A DNA stretch of 64,000 nucleotides from Puccinia triticina (taxonomy: Eukaryota; Basidiomycota; Pucciniomycetes; Pucciniales; Pucciniaceae). Positions 32,876-43,262 of this stretch are shown piece after piece. The stretch lies in assembly GCF_026914185.1 (NCBI RefSeq), contig NC_070560.1, forward strand, positions 6,067,501-6,131,500, in the 5' to 3' direction. The position numbers and the translations under genes are program-made. How positions within the stretch are numbered: position 1 is the stretch's first letter; the number at the start of each line of letters is the position of its first letter. Under the pieces are notes generated by a model, which ran no database searches, was not told where the DNA came from, and saw only the letters and a list, made by a program, of their open reading frames with translations.

Positions 32876-33319
32876 CCCTGCCCCCCGGCAGGCGAGGGAC
32901 TTCTGCGAAGTTCGTGTTACCAGGGGTTGTTTGTCCTCGTGTTTCTGTTCAAGGTGCTCTTATAAGGCGTCCTCTCTCTTGTAAAGGTTTTTTCCCCCAA
33001 CTCCTTTTCATAATCAGGCCATTCGCCAGTTTCCTCTCATCTTTTGCGCGTGTCAATTCCGCTGAGCCTCCCTTCAGATCCCGAAATATCCGCCCATATC
33101 CGCAGGTTTCGGAACATCGGGTTTCAGATATCTGGTTTGATACGCGGTCCCTCACCAGATATCCCGGATTATCTACCGGATATCCCACGCGGGACACTGG
33201 CTAAAAGGGTTGAAGTGCCGGAGGTAAATACGAGAAATTTTCGAGTTAAAGATTCCGCATCCTCCCTGACATGACTCGCACCAGAATTTTGAAACAGATC
33301 CTGGACAATCGCAGCGGAC
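32876..33319. other. Upstream region of the superoxide dismutase-like gene
   Basis: 33070-33190 holds six or more ATATC/GATAT words, several as CCGGATATCCC- or CAGATATC-type palindromes. Whether they serve the gene or are repeat debris is unknown. Confidence 0.4.
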
Positions 33320-34103
33320 ATGAATCTTACTATTTTGAGGCCTTGTGGTACTCTGATTCTATTGTTTTTAGTGTTCACCTGCGCTCCCGTCGTCGTCCAT
33401 GCAGCGGCCACCAATTCAGCCTCGCCTAGTGGGACAAAAAATGTTGTTACTAAAAAGGACACCTGCTCGGAGGCTATCGTAAACATCATTGGCAAAGGAA
33501 TTTCCGGGGGAGCAAGGTTCCTCAAGGAAGCAAAAAGTGTTCACGTCAACATTGCTGTCAGTGGCTTGGCAGACAACCAAGAATTCATATTTCACAGTGA
33601 GCACTTCGATCAGCACTCGTGATTTTGATCTGGAAACTCACTTGCCATCTTTGTCCAATTTTCAAGTCCATGAAAGCGCAGTCGGGAAGGACAATGATTG
33701 CTCTACAACTGGGGGGCATTACGATACAGTTAAACCGGTTAGAGATCTCTGTGCCGGAAAAAATCCAATGAATTGCCAAGTCGGAGTGAGTAAAAGTCCT
33801 TAAGAGAATGTTTTGATATTCTGTAGTCAATTACTGATTGGGAAACCTAATCAAAACTATAGGATTTGTCGGGCAAATCCAAACCCTTGTATAATAGGGA
33901 ATGTGGGGTGGCTTCACTCAGCTTTTATGACCCCGTCATTAATGTTTCAGACCTCCAGGAAAAAAGCGTTGTTATTCATGCTCCAGGTACACTCGAAAAA
34001 ATTGCTTGCGGTGAGGAGTCTTTCAGTATTCTATCAAGTAGTTTGTATGTCTGATCTTGTTTGGTTTCCAGGTACAATTATTTGCAAGCGAAAATATGAT
34101 TGA
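33320..34103 (+). CDS. Secreted Cu-only superoxide dismutase-like protein
   Basis: Four exons (33320-33596, 33667-33785, 33863-34010, 34072-34103) give 191 residues. The N-terminus MNLTILRPCGTLILLFLVF...VVHA is a signal peptide. The first splice creates FHIHE; His92 and His94, His110 in TTGGHY and His171 in VVIH are the four copper ligands, with spacing 2/16/61, close to that of fungal Cu-only enzymes such as Candida SOD5. DLSGK and IACG flank the ends of the fold; Cys104 and Cys181 should form the conserved disulfide. No Zn-ligand set is visible, which fits the Cu-only class. It would convert superoxide outside the cell, so in a plant pathogen it may blunt the host oxidative burst (inference). 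No GPI-anchor tail: it ends KRKYD. Activity is not proven; the usual active-site Arg before IACG appears replaced by Lys. Confidence 0.88.
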
Positions 34104-34708
34104 CGCATATTTTACGATTTTCAAACACGACATTGGTCGTATATCAAGAAGCTTGATTTTTTTTTTCTTTTCTTTCAAGATTTACTATAGCCGGCCTGAT
34201 TGTGAAAGTAGCACGTAGCAACACCATCATCCTCAAATTCACAATCTTCACTGGACTTTTTCTTTCCTTTTTGTTTTCCAAGTGTAAAGTTTTCAACTAG
34301 TTTTCTTTTAATTGAGGTGCCGTTTGATGGTGTCATCCACAAGCACTAAAGAAGTGGGGTGAAATCAACTTTTTGGCAGTAAAACGTCTCACAGACTCAC
34401 ATGTTGCAAAAATTACAATACCCCTGATTATCACGCCAAACAGGGCATGAATATCTTCATTTTATTTTGATTTGATCATCTCCACTTCTGGAATGCTTTT
34501 GGTACCATGAGAACATCATTGAAAAAAAAAAATCAGATATTTTATTTGTCTGTTTTCCAAATTTAAGCAATACAGTTATTGTTTTTGAAAAGAAATCATG
34601 CAAACTCTTGGTTAAGACTGCCAAGGAAAATTCCACCTGCTGTTAAAATTTGACCCCACAAGTTGAATTTATGCTGTTGTTGAACAGACTGCCAAGTGCC
34701 ACTGACAC
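34104..34708. other. 3' flank of the superoxide dismutase-like gene
   Basis: AT-rich, no gene. A stretch from about 34317 (GGTGCCGTTTGATGG) to 34448 (CGCCAAACAGGGCA) has weakly matching inverted ends and may be an old MITE. Confidence 0.4.
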
Positions 34709-34872
34709 TGGGGGACTTCCCATCAACTTTGGATAAATCTGGAATTTCAGATTTTGTAGGGAAATCTGAAATTCAGAACTACTTGGGGGATCTCTGGAGG
34801 CCTAAATTTCCCTGCAAAACCTGAAATCTTTCAGTTCAGATCTGGCTTTCCAGATTTATGGGAAGTCCTCCA
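34709..34872. mobile_element. Foldback MITE, TGGAGGACTTCC family, copy 1
   Basis: 164 bp, starts TGGGGGACTTCCCAT and ends in GGGAAGTCCTCCA; the interior is itself palindromic (AAATCTGGAATTTCAGAT and similar). Other copies lie at 53664 and 62856. No clear target duplication. Confidence 0.7.
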
Positions 34873-35183
34873 CTAGCCAGGCACCCCAAGGCTTGATTCT
34901 GATAGGTTGAAAAAAGCTTGTATACATCTTGTCAGCCCTCCGCTAGTTCAGACAGCACGGAGAGCCAAGAAAGAAGCCGCGCAGGCAGCCCTACAGCAAG
35001 AAGCGCGGAAATTATGTTACACAGGCTGGGCAAGTCAGCCATAAAGCAGTGATCACTGCGGTGACTCACCCAGAAACTGTTGTCTAGTTGAGTTGACTTA
35101 TGCCCGCTTAACAGCGGGCAAGAAGATTGGAGAAGTGGAGGTCAAAGAGCCAACCATCACTTCTCACATATAGTACGGGGCTC

Positions 35184-37216
35184 TCAGTCGAGGAGAGTTT
35201 TTCCCCAGAAAATCTGGTTAGCACTCATTTGATTGTCTTCGGTGAATATGGTGATTGATCGTGCAATTGCCTTCTTCCGATAATGTGATTTCAAGCACCT
35301 GATTATCCCAGCATCGAGTGGTTGAACATGGCTAGTAAGATTGGCTGCAAAGAATTCAACTCTGATGTTTGAAACACCTCCTTCCGGCACCGCGTGTCCG
35401 CGGAAATTATCAAGAAGCAATAGCACCGATCGTTTTTGAGCTCGCAACTGAGAGTTCCAGGACATGAGCCAATCTTGAAAGATCTCGGCAGTCATCCACA
35501 CATTTCCATTGTTGTAGTACTCGTAACCATACTCGCGCGCTTGTTTCTTTTTGAAACAACGAGGTCGCTTGTATTTTCCGATAAAAAGAACAGGCAACTT
35601 CTTGCTTCCGTCGGCATTGCAAGTTAGTGCCAGCGTCATACGATTCTTGTTTCCTTTTGCACTGTGTGTTTTACTGAATGCTAGACCGGTATCAGGAGGC
35701 ATGCTAATGATTGTGAAATGTTAGTTGGGAATCATCTGGAGCTTGATTGAAGAGAAAAGCGCACGAATAGAAAAGGCCAGTTTCATCCATATTGAATATG
35801 TCTTTCAAATCATACTCCTGTGTTATTTTTTGGACACACTCCACCTCCAATTCAACAGCAGTAGGGTCCACTGAAGCAGCTTTGCCGTGTTTTCGGTAAG
35901 ATTTCATCTGGTGTCGTTTCTTGAAGGAAACAAGCCATCCGCCGCTCAAATTTAGCCAATCTTCTGTTGGTATGCCAGCAAGCCGCGCGAAATCTCGCCA
36001 TTTTGCTTTGAGTATATCGCCAGTAATTTTCATGTTGCAATGGATTGCTTGCATCATCCATTCAGACAAAGCCGCTTCAACGCTTGGATAGCTTGATGAA
36101 ACTCGTGCTCAACTTGCGCTCAACTTGCACCTGCTGAATACCTGCGCTCAGACACTCGCGCTCAACTCGGGCTCAACCTGCGCAGGCGCAGCTCCAATCT
36201 CACTCAATCAAACCTAAACTCGTGGTACTGTTACCTCTCCACGTTTCTGCTTGAAGTAATCTCTCTTTTCCCTTGACGAACTCAATTCATCTCGTCCAAG
36301 GGGAAACTTCAAGCTTGGCTACTATCCTCAATTCCTCAAGATCAAGACACTTCTTCCATTGAATCACTCTGCGGCGGTTCTTGGCAAAGCTTTAACTTGG
36401 ACAGCCTGTTTAGCTTCCAACTTGGTGAGAAATGTGCCTCATTGCATTTCCTATCAATGATCATCTATTCTCTCTGACAATCAATCAACCTCACTAACCA
36501 TTCCTTTTTATCTCTCAGCTCTTGTGTCTTAGATCCTTTTCAATCATCTAACTTTGTCCACTATCACTTTACCGATCCACATAGGTTTTGTTCTTCACTT
36601 TCTATTTTTCCTGTCATAACTTCAACTAATCAATAATCCATTTCTTCATTTGCTTCCTTGTCCTTGTTGTCTTCTCCTTCAGTTGTCTTTCTTAGATTAG
36701 TACATACTATCTTCAGGGTTGGTCTAACTTTCTTTTCTATCAATATTCTTATTATGAGTTGTTTCCTTATGTTTTGTGTCTCTCAGTTCTGGTCTTTGTC
36801 TTTACAAAATAAAATCAGGTTGCAGGTTCTTTATAGCTCAGCTGAGAGATTTTCTTTTTTGAAGAGTGAGAACTCTGGCTTGCTTTTGATCAAATATCTG
36901 CTTCAGATTTCAGCCATTTTGATAACAAAGGCTGCTTGATTCTGAGATTGGGATAAAAAGCAGCAAAATGTCTGGCTGTGTTTGTTTGGTTCATTCCGTT
37001 CCTGTGGTACCAGTCAAGAACTTCAACCTTCTGAGCAAAGGTGGCAAACTTTGATTTTGAGTCGTTTGCTTTAGGATCATTGGTAGGTTTTCTTTTCTTT
37101 TCATTAATGGTCAGAGTATTGGAAAGCGTCTTATTTGTATCCTTCGCCGGTGGATCAGAAATCTTCTTCACATTTGCAACAGGACCATTGGATGCTTTTT
37201 TCTTCTTATTGTTCAT
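35184..37216 (-). pseudogene. Pogo/Fot1-type (Tc1/mariner superfamily) DDE transposase, disrupted
   Basis: From ATG at 37216: a Lys-rich N-terminus; a CENP-B/Psq-type helix-turn-helix (VEVLDWYHRNGMNQTNTARH, LLSKWLK); a second DNA-binding part (SEWMMQAI, WLVSFKKRHQMKS); then the DDE core with FNMDETGLFYS, LTCNADGSKKLPVLFIGKYK, LLLLDNFRGHA and LTSHVQPLDAGIIRCLKSHY. An intron (35764-35704, 61 bp) splits FYS/MPPDTG. A TGA at 36890 follows EADI, and a 739-bp insertion (36094-36832) splits ISQLSY/PSVEAA. Removing intron and insertion with one ATAGCT gives 409 codons in one frame. The C-terminus stops early after WGKTLLD, so the protein is shorter than usual. Terminal repeats of this element were not identified. 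Confidence 0.9.
36094..36832. mobile_element. 739-bp insertion in the pogo transposase gene
   Basis: A direct 6-bp repeat ATAGCT flanks it (36088-36093, 36833-36838), and removing the insert plus one repeat restores the transposase frame exactly. It starts TGATGAAACTCGTGC, with repeated GCGCTCAACT words, and ends in TTTACAAAATAAAATC...GGTTCTTT. It has no terminal inverted repeats and no long ORF. It could be a solo LTR or a SINE-like element; I cannot decide. Confidence 0.8.
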
Positions 37217-37272
37217 GTTGTTTGTTTGGCTAGTCTTTCTGCCTGATTCTGAGACAAATTCAAAAATATGCT

Positions 37273-37782
37273 TCAGATTCTTGCATTGTCAGTCGTGAGA
37301 GCTAGGGTTGATTTGTTGGAAAGAGCTTTGATTTTCTCAATCAACAACTGTTTGTCAATAAGATTTCCTTGGTCATTGAGCCATTCTTCTTCCTCCGCCG
37401 AAAGAGCTTGATTTTGATTCATCTTTTTGATTAATTTTGCTTGTTTCAGTTTATAATCTTCTTTCATTTTCTTGAAATGAGCCTTGAGTAAATGATGTTC
37501 CAGCTCTTTGTTCTCTTCTGTCGTATCATCAAGGCTAGGTTGTTTTTCAGCGATATGGAGGTGTAAGGTGTTTCCAATTAAAGTCAGATAAAGCGGACCA
37601 TTGTGCTTTAGAAGCTGAAAAAAGCTGGTGTTGACTTCGTTAACTGACATCGTGATTTTCATTTGTTTCTCAAGCAGTTGACTGAGGCCCTTATCAAGAA
37701 GTCTAGTGACTGAGGCCCTGATCAAGCAGCCGAGTGACTGAGGCCCTGAGAGAATCAATGTCAATTGTGCCCTTATGTACAT
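37273..37782 (-). CDS. Hypothetical coiled-coil protein, transposon-associated
   Basis: The frame is open from 37821; the first ATG is at 37782, giving 169 residues. The N-terminal third (LSGPQSLGCLIRASVTRLLD) translates a short tandem nucleotide repeat and is probably not protein-relevant. The real-looking part starts near MTMSVNEVNTSFFQLLKHNG, with LYLTLIGNTLHLHI, then a charged helical stretch (HHLLKAHFKKMKEDYKLKQAKLIKKM) and NQALSAEEEEWLNDQGNLID. It ends 57 bp before the transposase ATG on the same strand, so it may be a first ORF or 5' exon of the same element. A 25-codon relic of it at 5702 shows it is repeated. Family not recognised. Confidence 0.5.
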   Translation of the reverse strand: MYIRAQLTLILSGPQSLGCLIRASVTRLLDKGLSQLLEKQMKITMSVNEVNTSFFQLLKHNGPLYLTLIGNTLHLHIAEKQPSLDDTTEENKELEHHLLKAHFKKMKEDYKLKQAKLIKKMNQNQALSAEEEEWLNDQGNLIDKQLLIEKIKALSNKSTLALTTDNARI

Positions 37783-37850
37783 AGGTCTTTGATTGACATG
37801 TGGATTTTTTTTGTTTCTCAAGCAGTCTAGTGACTGAGGCCCTGAGAGAA
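37690..37850. repeat. Short tandem repeats around GTGACTGAGGCCCTGA
   Basis: The 16-bp word GTGACTGAGGCCCTGA occurs three times within 160 bp, each next to a TCAAGCAG(T/C)C or similar word. Confidence 0.8.
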
Positions 37851-37984
37851 TCTATGCCAAGTATGCACTTTCAGAGGTTTGGTTCCCCAATTTTGGTATG
37901 CACTATGAGGGTATGCAGTATGCCCCTTAATTTGGCGCGCACCAACCTGGGGAGAAGCCCCTGGGTATGCACTTAGACAGTTTA

Positions 37985-38958
37985 CAGTTGACTCCCTATT
38001 AACCCATACCCCTTGGTGGACCCATTTTTCTATGGGTTAACAGGATCATGGGTGAAGAGTGAAAGTCTCTATTGACCCATAATTACATGGGTTAATGACA
38101 ACACCCTATTAAACCATGAATTCCATGGGTTAATGAGGCTTCTGTCTCTCTTAACCCATAATATACATGGGATAAGAGAGACTTTTTCCTTTTTTTTGAG
38201 CTTACTGCTGATAAGACACCATTATATATGGCTGAAGTGTACCCACCAAGCGGAGCTGGGTTCCCCCCAACATATTCATTGAGATTCTCTAGCTGAAGTC
38301 TTTTTAAGGCTTGAAAGCATGATTTATTACCAACACCCCAACTATTACGCTAAATTAAATTAGCGGCGCTAATTTCTATGATAATTTGGAGTGGTGTTGA
38401 AGTTCGGCGGGTGTGGTTGTCTGGCCTGATAGGCGGCAGGCACCTCCCAATACCCGCCTCATTAAGGGAACCTATTGAGTAGGCCAGGCAGAAAGACGGG
38501 TACCCGCGATTGTGCGCGCGGGCCGAGCGCCCCCCAGCGCTCGCAGAGCTCATACTGTTGGATTTTGTGTAATCCAACAGTAAGAGCTCTGCAAGCGCTC
38601 CTGAGCGCCCCCAGCGCTTGTACAGCTACTGTTGCACGAAATCCGACAGTACAGCTCAACAGTAGCACAGTCGTACTGTCGGATTTCACAAAATCTGACA
38701 GTACAACTCAACAGTAGCGGATGTATAATTGAAAAAGCTCATCATTCTCGGGGTCAAAATGTCAAAGTAAGCCTGGGAAAAGTTCCCTATTAACCCATGA
38801 ACATCCATTTTTTTTCCAAAATTGGTATGGGTTACGGGGCTATAGGGACTTATGGGTTAAGCACTGTTTTCCCCGCCTACCAAATTGGTGGACCAATTTT
38901 CCCATGGGTTAAAAGAATCATGGGTTAATGAGTATATGGGATAATAGGGAGTCGACTG
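37985..38958. mobile_element. Pogo-type MITE
   Basis: 974 bp, ends CAGTTGACTCCCTATTAACC and its near-complement, flanked by TA on both sides (37983-37984, 38959-38960), as for Tc1/mariner and pogo elements. Many internal copies of AACCCAT(G/A) in both orientations. No transposase; it may be mobilised by a pogo transposase of the kind 0.8 kb to the left. Confidence 0.85.
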
Positions 38959-39459
38959 TATGCCCTTAGGCTGGTATGCCCTTAGAAAGGTTTTTCTGGT
39001 GTGAGCGTTTTCCAAGGTTTTGGGGAGAGCCCTTGCATTAATCTCCTTGTAAATTCTTTCTAGGTTTTAGCACCTTATACATCTACATGCTCTTAAGTCT
39101 CCAGGCCCTGTTTGGACGCCTGGGCGTGATAAAGGGGGGAATTTATCACATGCAACTCAAATTAGTTTTCCACTCATCTCAACAATGGGCCTTTACTATA
39201 CAGATATTGGTATAGTATAGTTATTGTATTTTTTTTGGTCCAATAACAGTACTGTTCTTTCCATTTTCCGTAATGAATTTTCAATACTATATCCAATTAC
39301 ATGTTTTTTTTTTTTTTTTTTTGAAAATACTATATCCAAATGAAGGAAGAAATGAAAAAATCACAATACTATACTGGCCAGATGTGGCCAGTACCACTAC
39401 TCAGTAGGGATCAAAATCTATTTATTTCTTGGGCTTGGGTATCAGAGCACCCAAAGCGT

Positions 39460-39651
39460 TTACGACCTCAGCAAAGTCCCTGAGAGGGGAAAATCCTCAC
39501 AAAACCACATAAGGCTTCTGAAGGATTTTGAAGTAGTTGAAGGGAACAGACAACCACGTCTGCAGCCACACACATCTGCAGCCACAGAGAACAGTCTCTC
39601 AACAGAACAAGACCTACCCGGTGTTTCTAAGCAAGCCCTTGCTATTACCAC
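39460..39651 (-). pseudogene. hAT transposase C-terminal remnant
   Basis: On the minus strand CSVERLFSVAADVCG, then RGCLFPSTTSKSFRSLMWF and PLSGTL match the hAT dimerisation region (consensus SVERLFS...R..L.P......LMWL). About 60 codons remain, without upstream domains. Confidence 0.7.
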
Positions 39652-40021
39652 AAGGACCAGGTAGGTGTCATGGTTTGCCTGTACAATAATCAGGAGCCCA
39701 AATTTTATTGCCTTATGTTTACACCTGGTTACACCAGGAAAAGTTTCATGTCAGCTGGGGGCAGGTGACGTGAAGGAACAATGCTTGAAACTGTGGTGCT
39801 ATTCTGGCACAACTTTTGTGCTATGCCGCCCATTCTGCTATATGCATTTACAGCTGGGTAGACTGCACGCTACGCAAGACTCATTCAGCTCCTGATCTTC
39901 CTACATAAATAGCTAAAATTTGCAGCTCAGGACTATCAAATGTTGAGGAAAATACCCAGGAACACCCTCATCTGCACATACACCCTCAGTCTCAGGCCTG
40001 AGAGCGTCCACCATTGTCTCT

Positions 40022-40190
40022 GTAAGAGCGTCTCCAACAGACTAGCTAAAGGGGGACTTGCGACTCCAATTTAGCAAGTTGAGCCAGTTTTTGGGGTCCA
40101 ACGGACTCGCTACCCGATTCGCCAAACACCTTCCAAGTCGCAACTTGCCACAGCCCTCCAGCAACCCATGCACACTACACCGCGCGCCAC
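40022..40190 (+). repeat. Half of a GAGCATCTCC-type MITE
   Basis: Starts TAAGAGCGTCTCCAACAG, the form of a Tourist-like terminus (compare 57039), but no complementary end is present. Confidence 0.4.
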
Positions 40191-40209
40191 ATATTTACAT
40201 CACCTAGTA

Positions 40210-40455
40210 CTGACGGGTCATCAATACCCATTACCCATTGATAGGATGACCAGTCATCAATACTAATGACCTGTCATCAATACTAATGATCTGTCATCCT
40301 AGCAATGACTGGTCATTGGTCATTGATACAGATGACCGGTGTTCATTGATAGGATGACCGGTCATCCATATTAATCACCATTCATTGGTAGGATGACCGG
40401 TCATCAAGACTAATGACAGGTCATCAAGAATAATGACCGGTCATCAAGACTAGTG
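40210..40455 (+). repeat. GACCGGTCATC minisatellite
   Basis: About ten degenerate units built on TAATGACCGGTCATC with spacers of 5 to 12 bp; each unit is palindromic at its core (GACCGGTC). Confidence 0.85.
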
Positions 40456-40606
40456 AGCTCAATTGGCACTTTCATTCCCCTCCTCATGGCATTGCATTGG
40501 CTTGAGGTCCCCTGAGAGGGATCCCAAGGGCCGAGAGGTGTCCGTAAGGGAGGAGAGGTTAGCCGAGCGGGTCCTCTTGCAAGGGCCAAGGCGTCAGATT
40601 ACACGC

Positions 40607-41389
40607 TGTGGTGATCTTTTTTGTGGTGCCCACGGCGCAGAGGATTCCGCAAGTTTTAAGCCATCAAGAAAACAACTCATGGGACGTCAAGAGCGCTCAG
40701 CGCGCCCTGCGCGCGGCGGAATCCTCAAGATGTTTCAGGATCAAGGACCCCGGTTTCTTTCTGTGCTTTTTCTGTTTTGTTGGCTTATATTCTTTATTTC
40801 TACATGCGCGCGTTGGAGAGGTTTGGTTATGTGGAGGGTTGGTTTCTTTCTGTCTGAAGTGGTTTTCTTTGTTGGTGTTGTTCCTTTCTTCTTTCCCTAT
40901 CTTCTTGTTGTTGTTGCGCGCTTGTGCGCGCGGGTGTATGATGACTTGTCCACAGCATGTCACAACCCCGGAGTCTGAGTTTAGTTTGAACTCGGATGAT
41001 GGGGCGGCATGGACTTTGTCTGAACCATAATTTGAATCTCAGATCATCCATCACAACCCCGAATCCCAGCAATTAGATATCAAAGCTTATTGATCACTTC
41101 CCCGCGTGCCTTCTGACTTTCAAGCTCTCAGCCGCCGAGTCCCGAGTCGCGAAAACCTCTCCCTGATCACAACTTCCGGCCCAGTTCGCCGGCTCTTTCT
41201 CCTGATCTCTCAAAACAAACCACTGCCGACAAGGATCTAAACCCCGTTGCCTCTCAACATAACTCCCCCCCTCTCAAAGCTATAATTTGAATCCCCACGA
41301 CTCTTTTCTGGATCACCGCGAAGGCAGCGCACAGCGCACTTTTCCCTTCAAGTAACTGCCAACGGCCCAGCACCGGTCGGAGTTCCACA
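40607..41389 (+). repeat. Solo LTR A
   Basis: 783 bp, TGTGGTGATC to GGAGTTCCACA, flanked by ACGC (40603-40606, 41390-41393). Homologous along its length to solo LTR B and to LTR C. Its left flank reads TTAGCCGAGCGGGTC then AAGGCGTCAGATTA, like the D-arm side of a tRNA-Leu, so the target may have been a tRNA-derived sequence (weak). Confidence 0.8.
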
Positions 41390-42116
41390 ACGCGTGCGTG
41401 TGAGTCTGGCAATCCCGGGAGACCCTAATTTCAGACACAGAGGTTGCGTTTGGGAGGAGAGTTAAGAGGGCAAGACCAACAAGTCTGCCTCAAGGTCCCT
41501 GTGTCTTTGCCAGCATGCGCACTGGCCATTGAGTGGATGGAAGGCCCAGCTGGATGACCAGAGAACAGGACAGCACAGCTCATTTATGTATGTACATGTA
41601 CATATACATATGTACATGTTCTGAGCAGAATATGGCCTGAGTCAATGAGCTGTGCTAGCGTGAGTACATACATACTCATGAGGTGGGCTGAACATGAATG
41701 AACCTGCTCATTGGAATGAACATTACAAGTGGTGGGCCGTTTTTCAGAGCGGAGTTGGAATGGAGACTGAACTGGAGATGCCTTCATGTCACCTGCCCCC
41801 AGTTGACATTGCACTTAATTAAGTGCGTTATCATGGTAACAGGGGCAAAAAAAGTTACTACACCTGTATTTTTTGTTTCAGAGATCAACCACAGAGTACT
41901 ATACGGGCCACTTGCAGCAAGGGCCAATACTAGTACAGTTATTAGTATAGGGTGGTACAACCAGACCTATACAATAACAGAAAGGCCCGGTTATAGTAGA
42001 GTAAATTATAGGCCCATTGTTGCTCATCCATCTCCGCCAAGTTTTTTGAACCCCCAGGGGTTGCATGTGATAAATATTCCCATTTATCACATATAATGGT
42101 CCGTCCAAACGGGGCC

Positions 42117-43262
42117 TCACAGTATTTTTATTAATGAAGAATCTTGAATTCTATTGAAATTCAAGATTTGATTCAGCTGGTGCCTCATGTAACAAGGACC
42201 CAGCGCACTTGCACCACTTCTTGGTCTTGGGTTTCAAAAGTGAAGGAAATCCAACAATAACAAAACTGAAAAATCAAGAGTATGGCAAACCATCAGAAAA
42301 ACAAAACAACAAAAAATTACAAAGAGTGGCATAGAATCCAGGAGAGAAAAAATGGCATCTACATTGTGCCACACTCACGGGAGCTTGGTGTGCCTGTGCT
42401 TAAGCCTCTCTGGTGAGACTGGGCTGCTTCCCAGACCCACTCACCAAGATACTTTAATGGATGACTTCCCTTTGAGTCTGGGAGTCTCCCAGATCTCAAT
42501 TTACACACCCAAACTCTTAATTTTCAGTAAAAAGGAAAGAAAAAAAATCAGCCTGTAGTTCATTGCTTTCATGAGCACTGCTTGTTGTTTTGGTAGGTGT
42601 CTTAATTTGGGATTTAGAGGGGCATACAGAGCTCTCTCTAAATGCCACTGGAAACTCATCCAGTTAAGCTTGATATGAGGTTTCTTGAGACACTCTGCCA
42701 GGACCACCAGCTCAGCTTCCAGTGACATGCCTCATGTGTACCATCAATTAGGCAATCTCAGTTCTGCTACAACCAATCACAACCACTTTTCACTGGGCCA
42801 GAAACAATCCATGCTCCCCAAAATGGATTATGTGTAACTGGTTCTGACCAATCCATTGCATAGAGATTTAAGGGGCTACAAGCTTATAAGCCAAGTAGCT
42901 AAAACACAATGCATACTGCCAGTTTGCATGTGCTTTTTCTGAGTTTGATCTGACTTAACTACGTCCCTCTCTATGTGGAGCCTGGAGGGGGGGCAAACTT
43001 CCCGCAGGGACCCTCCACTTGTTGCTTTGCTCCCCCAAGCAACCCTGGGACTTTACTTTACTTTACTGGGCCCTTCCAGTAGAGTATAGATGTTTTTTAT
43101 AGTAAAGAAAATTTTCCCAATGGGCTGATATAGTAGAGAGCCCCATTTGGAAGGTTTTGAACCTAGTTATTCCAATAAACAGGGTTAAAACTGGGTGTAA
43201 ATGTACTTTGACCCCTGCTTATTGAAATTAAAAAGTGGTAAAACTAGGTATAAATGTCTTGT
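42117..43262. other. No gene seen
   Basis: AT-rich DNA between two elements; no coding or terminal-repeat structure recognised. Confidence 0.45.

Larger units (their letters stand above)
39114..42116. other. 3-kb region bounded by long inverted repeats
   Basis: The left end GGCCCTGTTTGGACG and right end CGTCCAAACGGGGCC are inverted, and further inverted blocks continue inward (CAATGGGCCT; TATTGGTATAGT-like; a 28-bp GGGGGCAGGTGACGTGAAGG block at about 39750 and 41785). Flanking CCA and TCA do not match as a duplication. It contains a hAT transposase remnant, a minisatellite and a solo LTR. It is either one element with long imperfect TIRs or two opposing copies. Confidence 0.6.

Noticed and set aside
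34930..35045. Plus-strand reading with RRAKKEAAQAALQQEARK, like a transposase tail
   Set aside because: Too short and flanked by stops; no partner domain on that strand.
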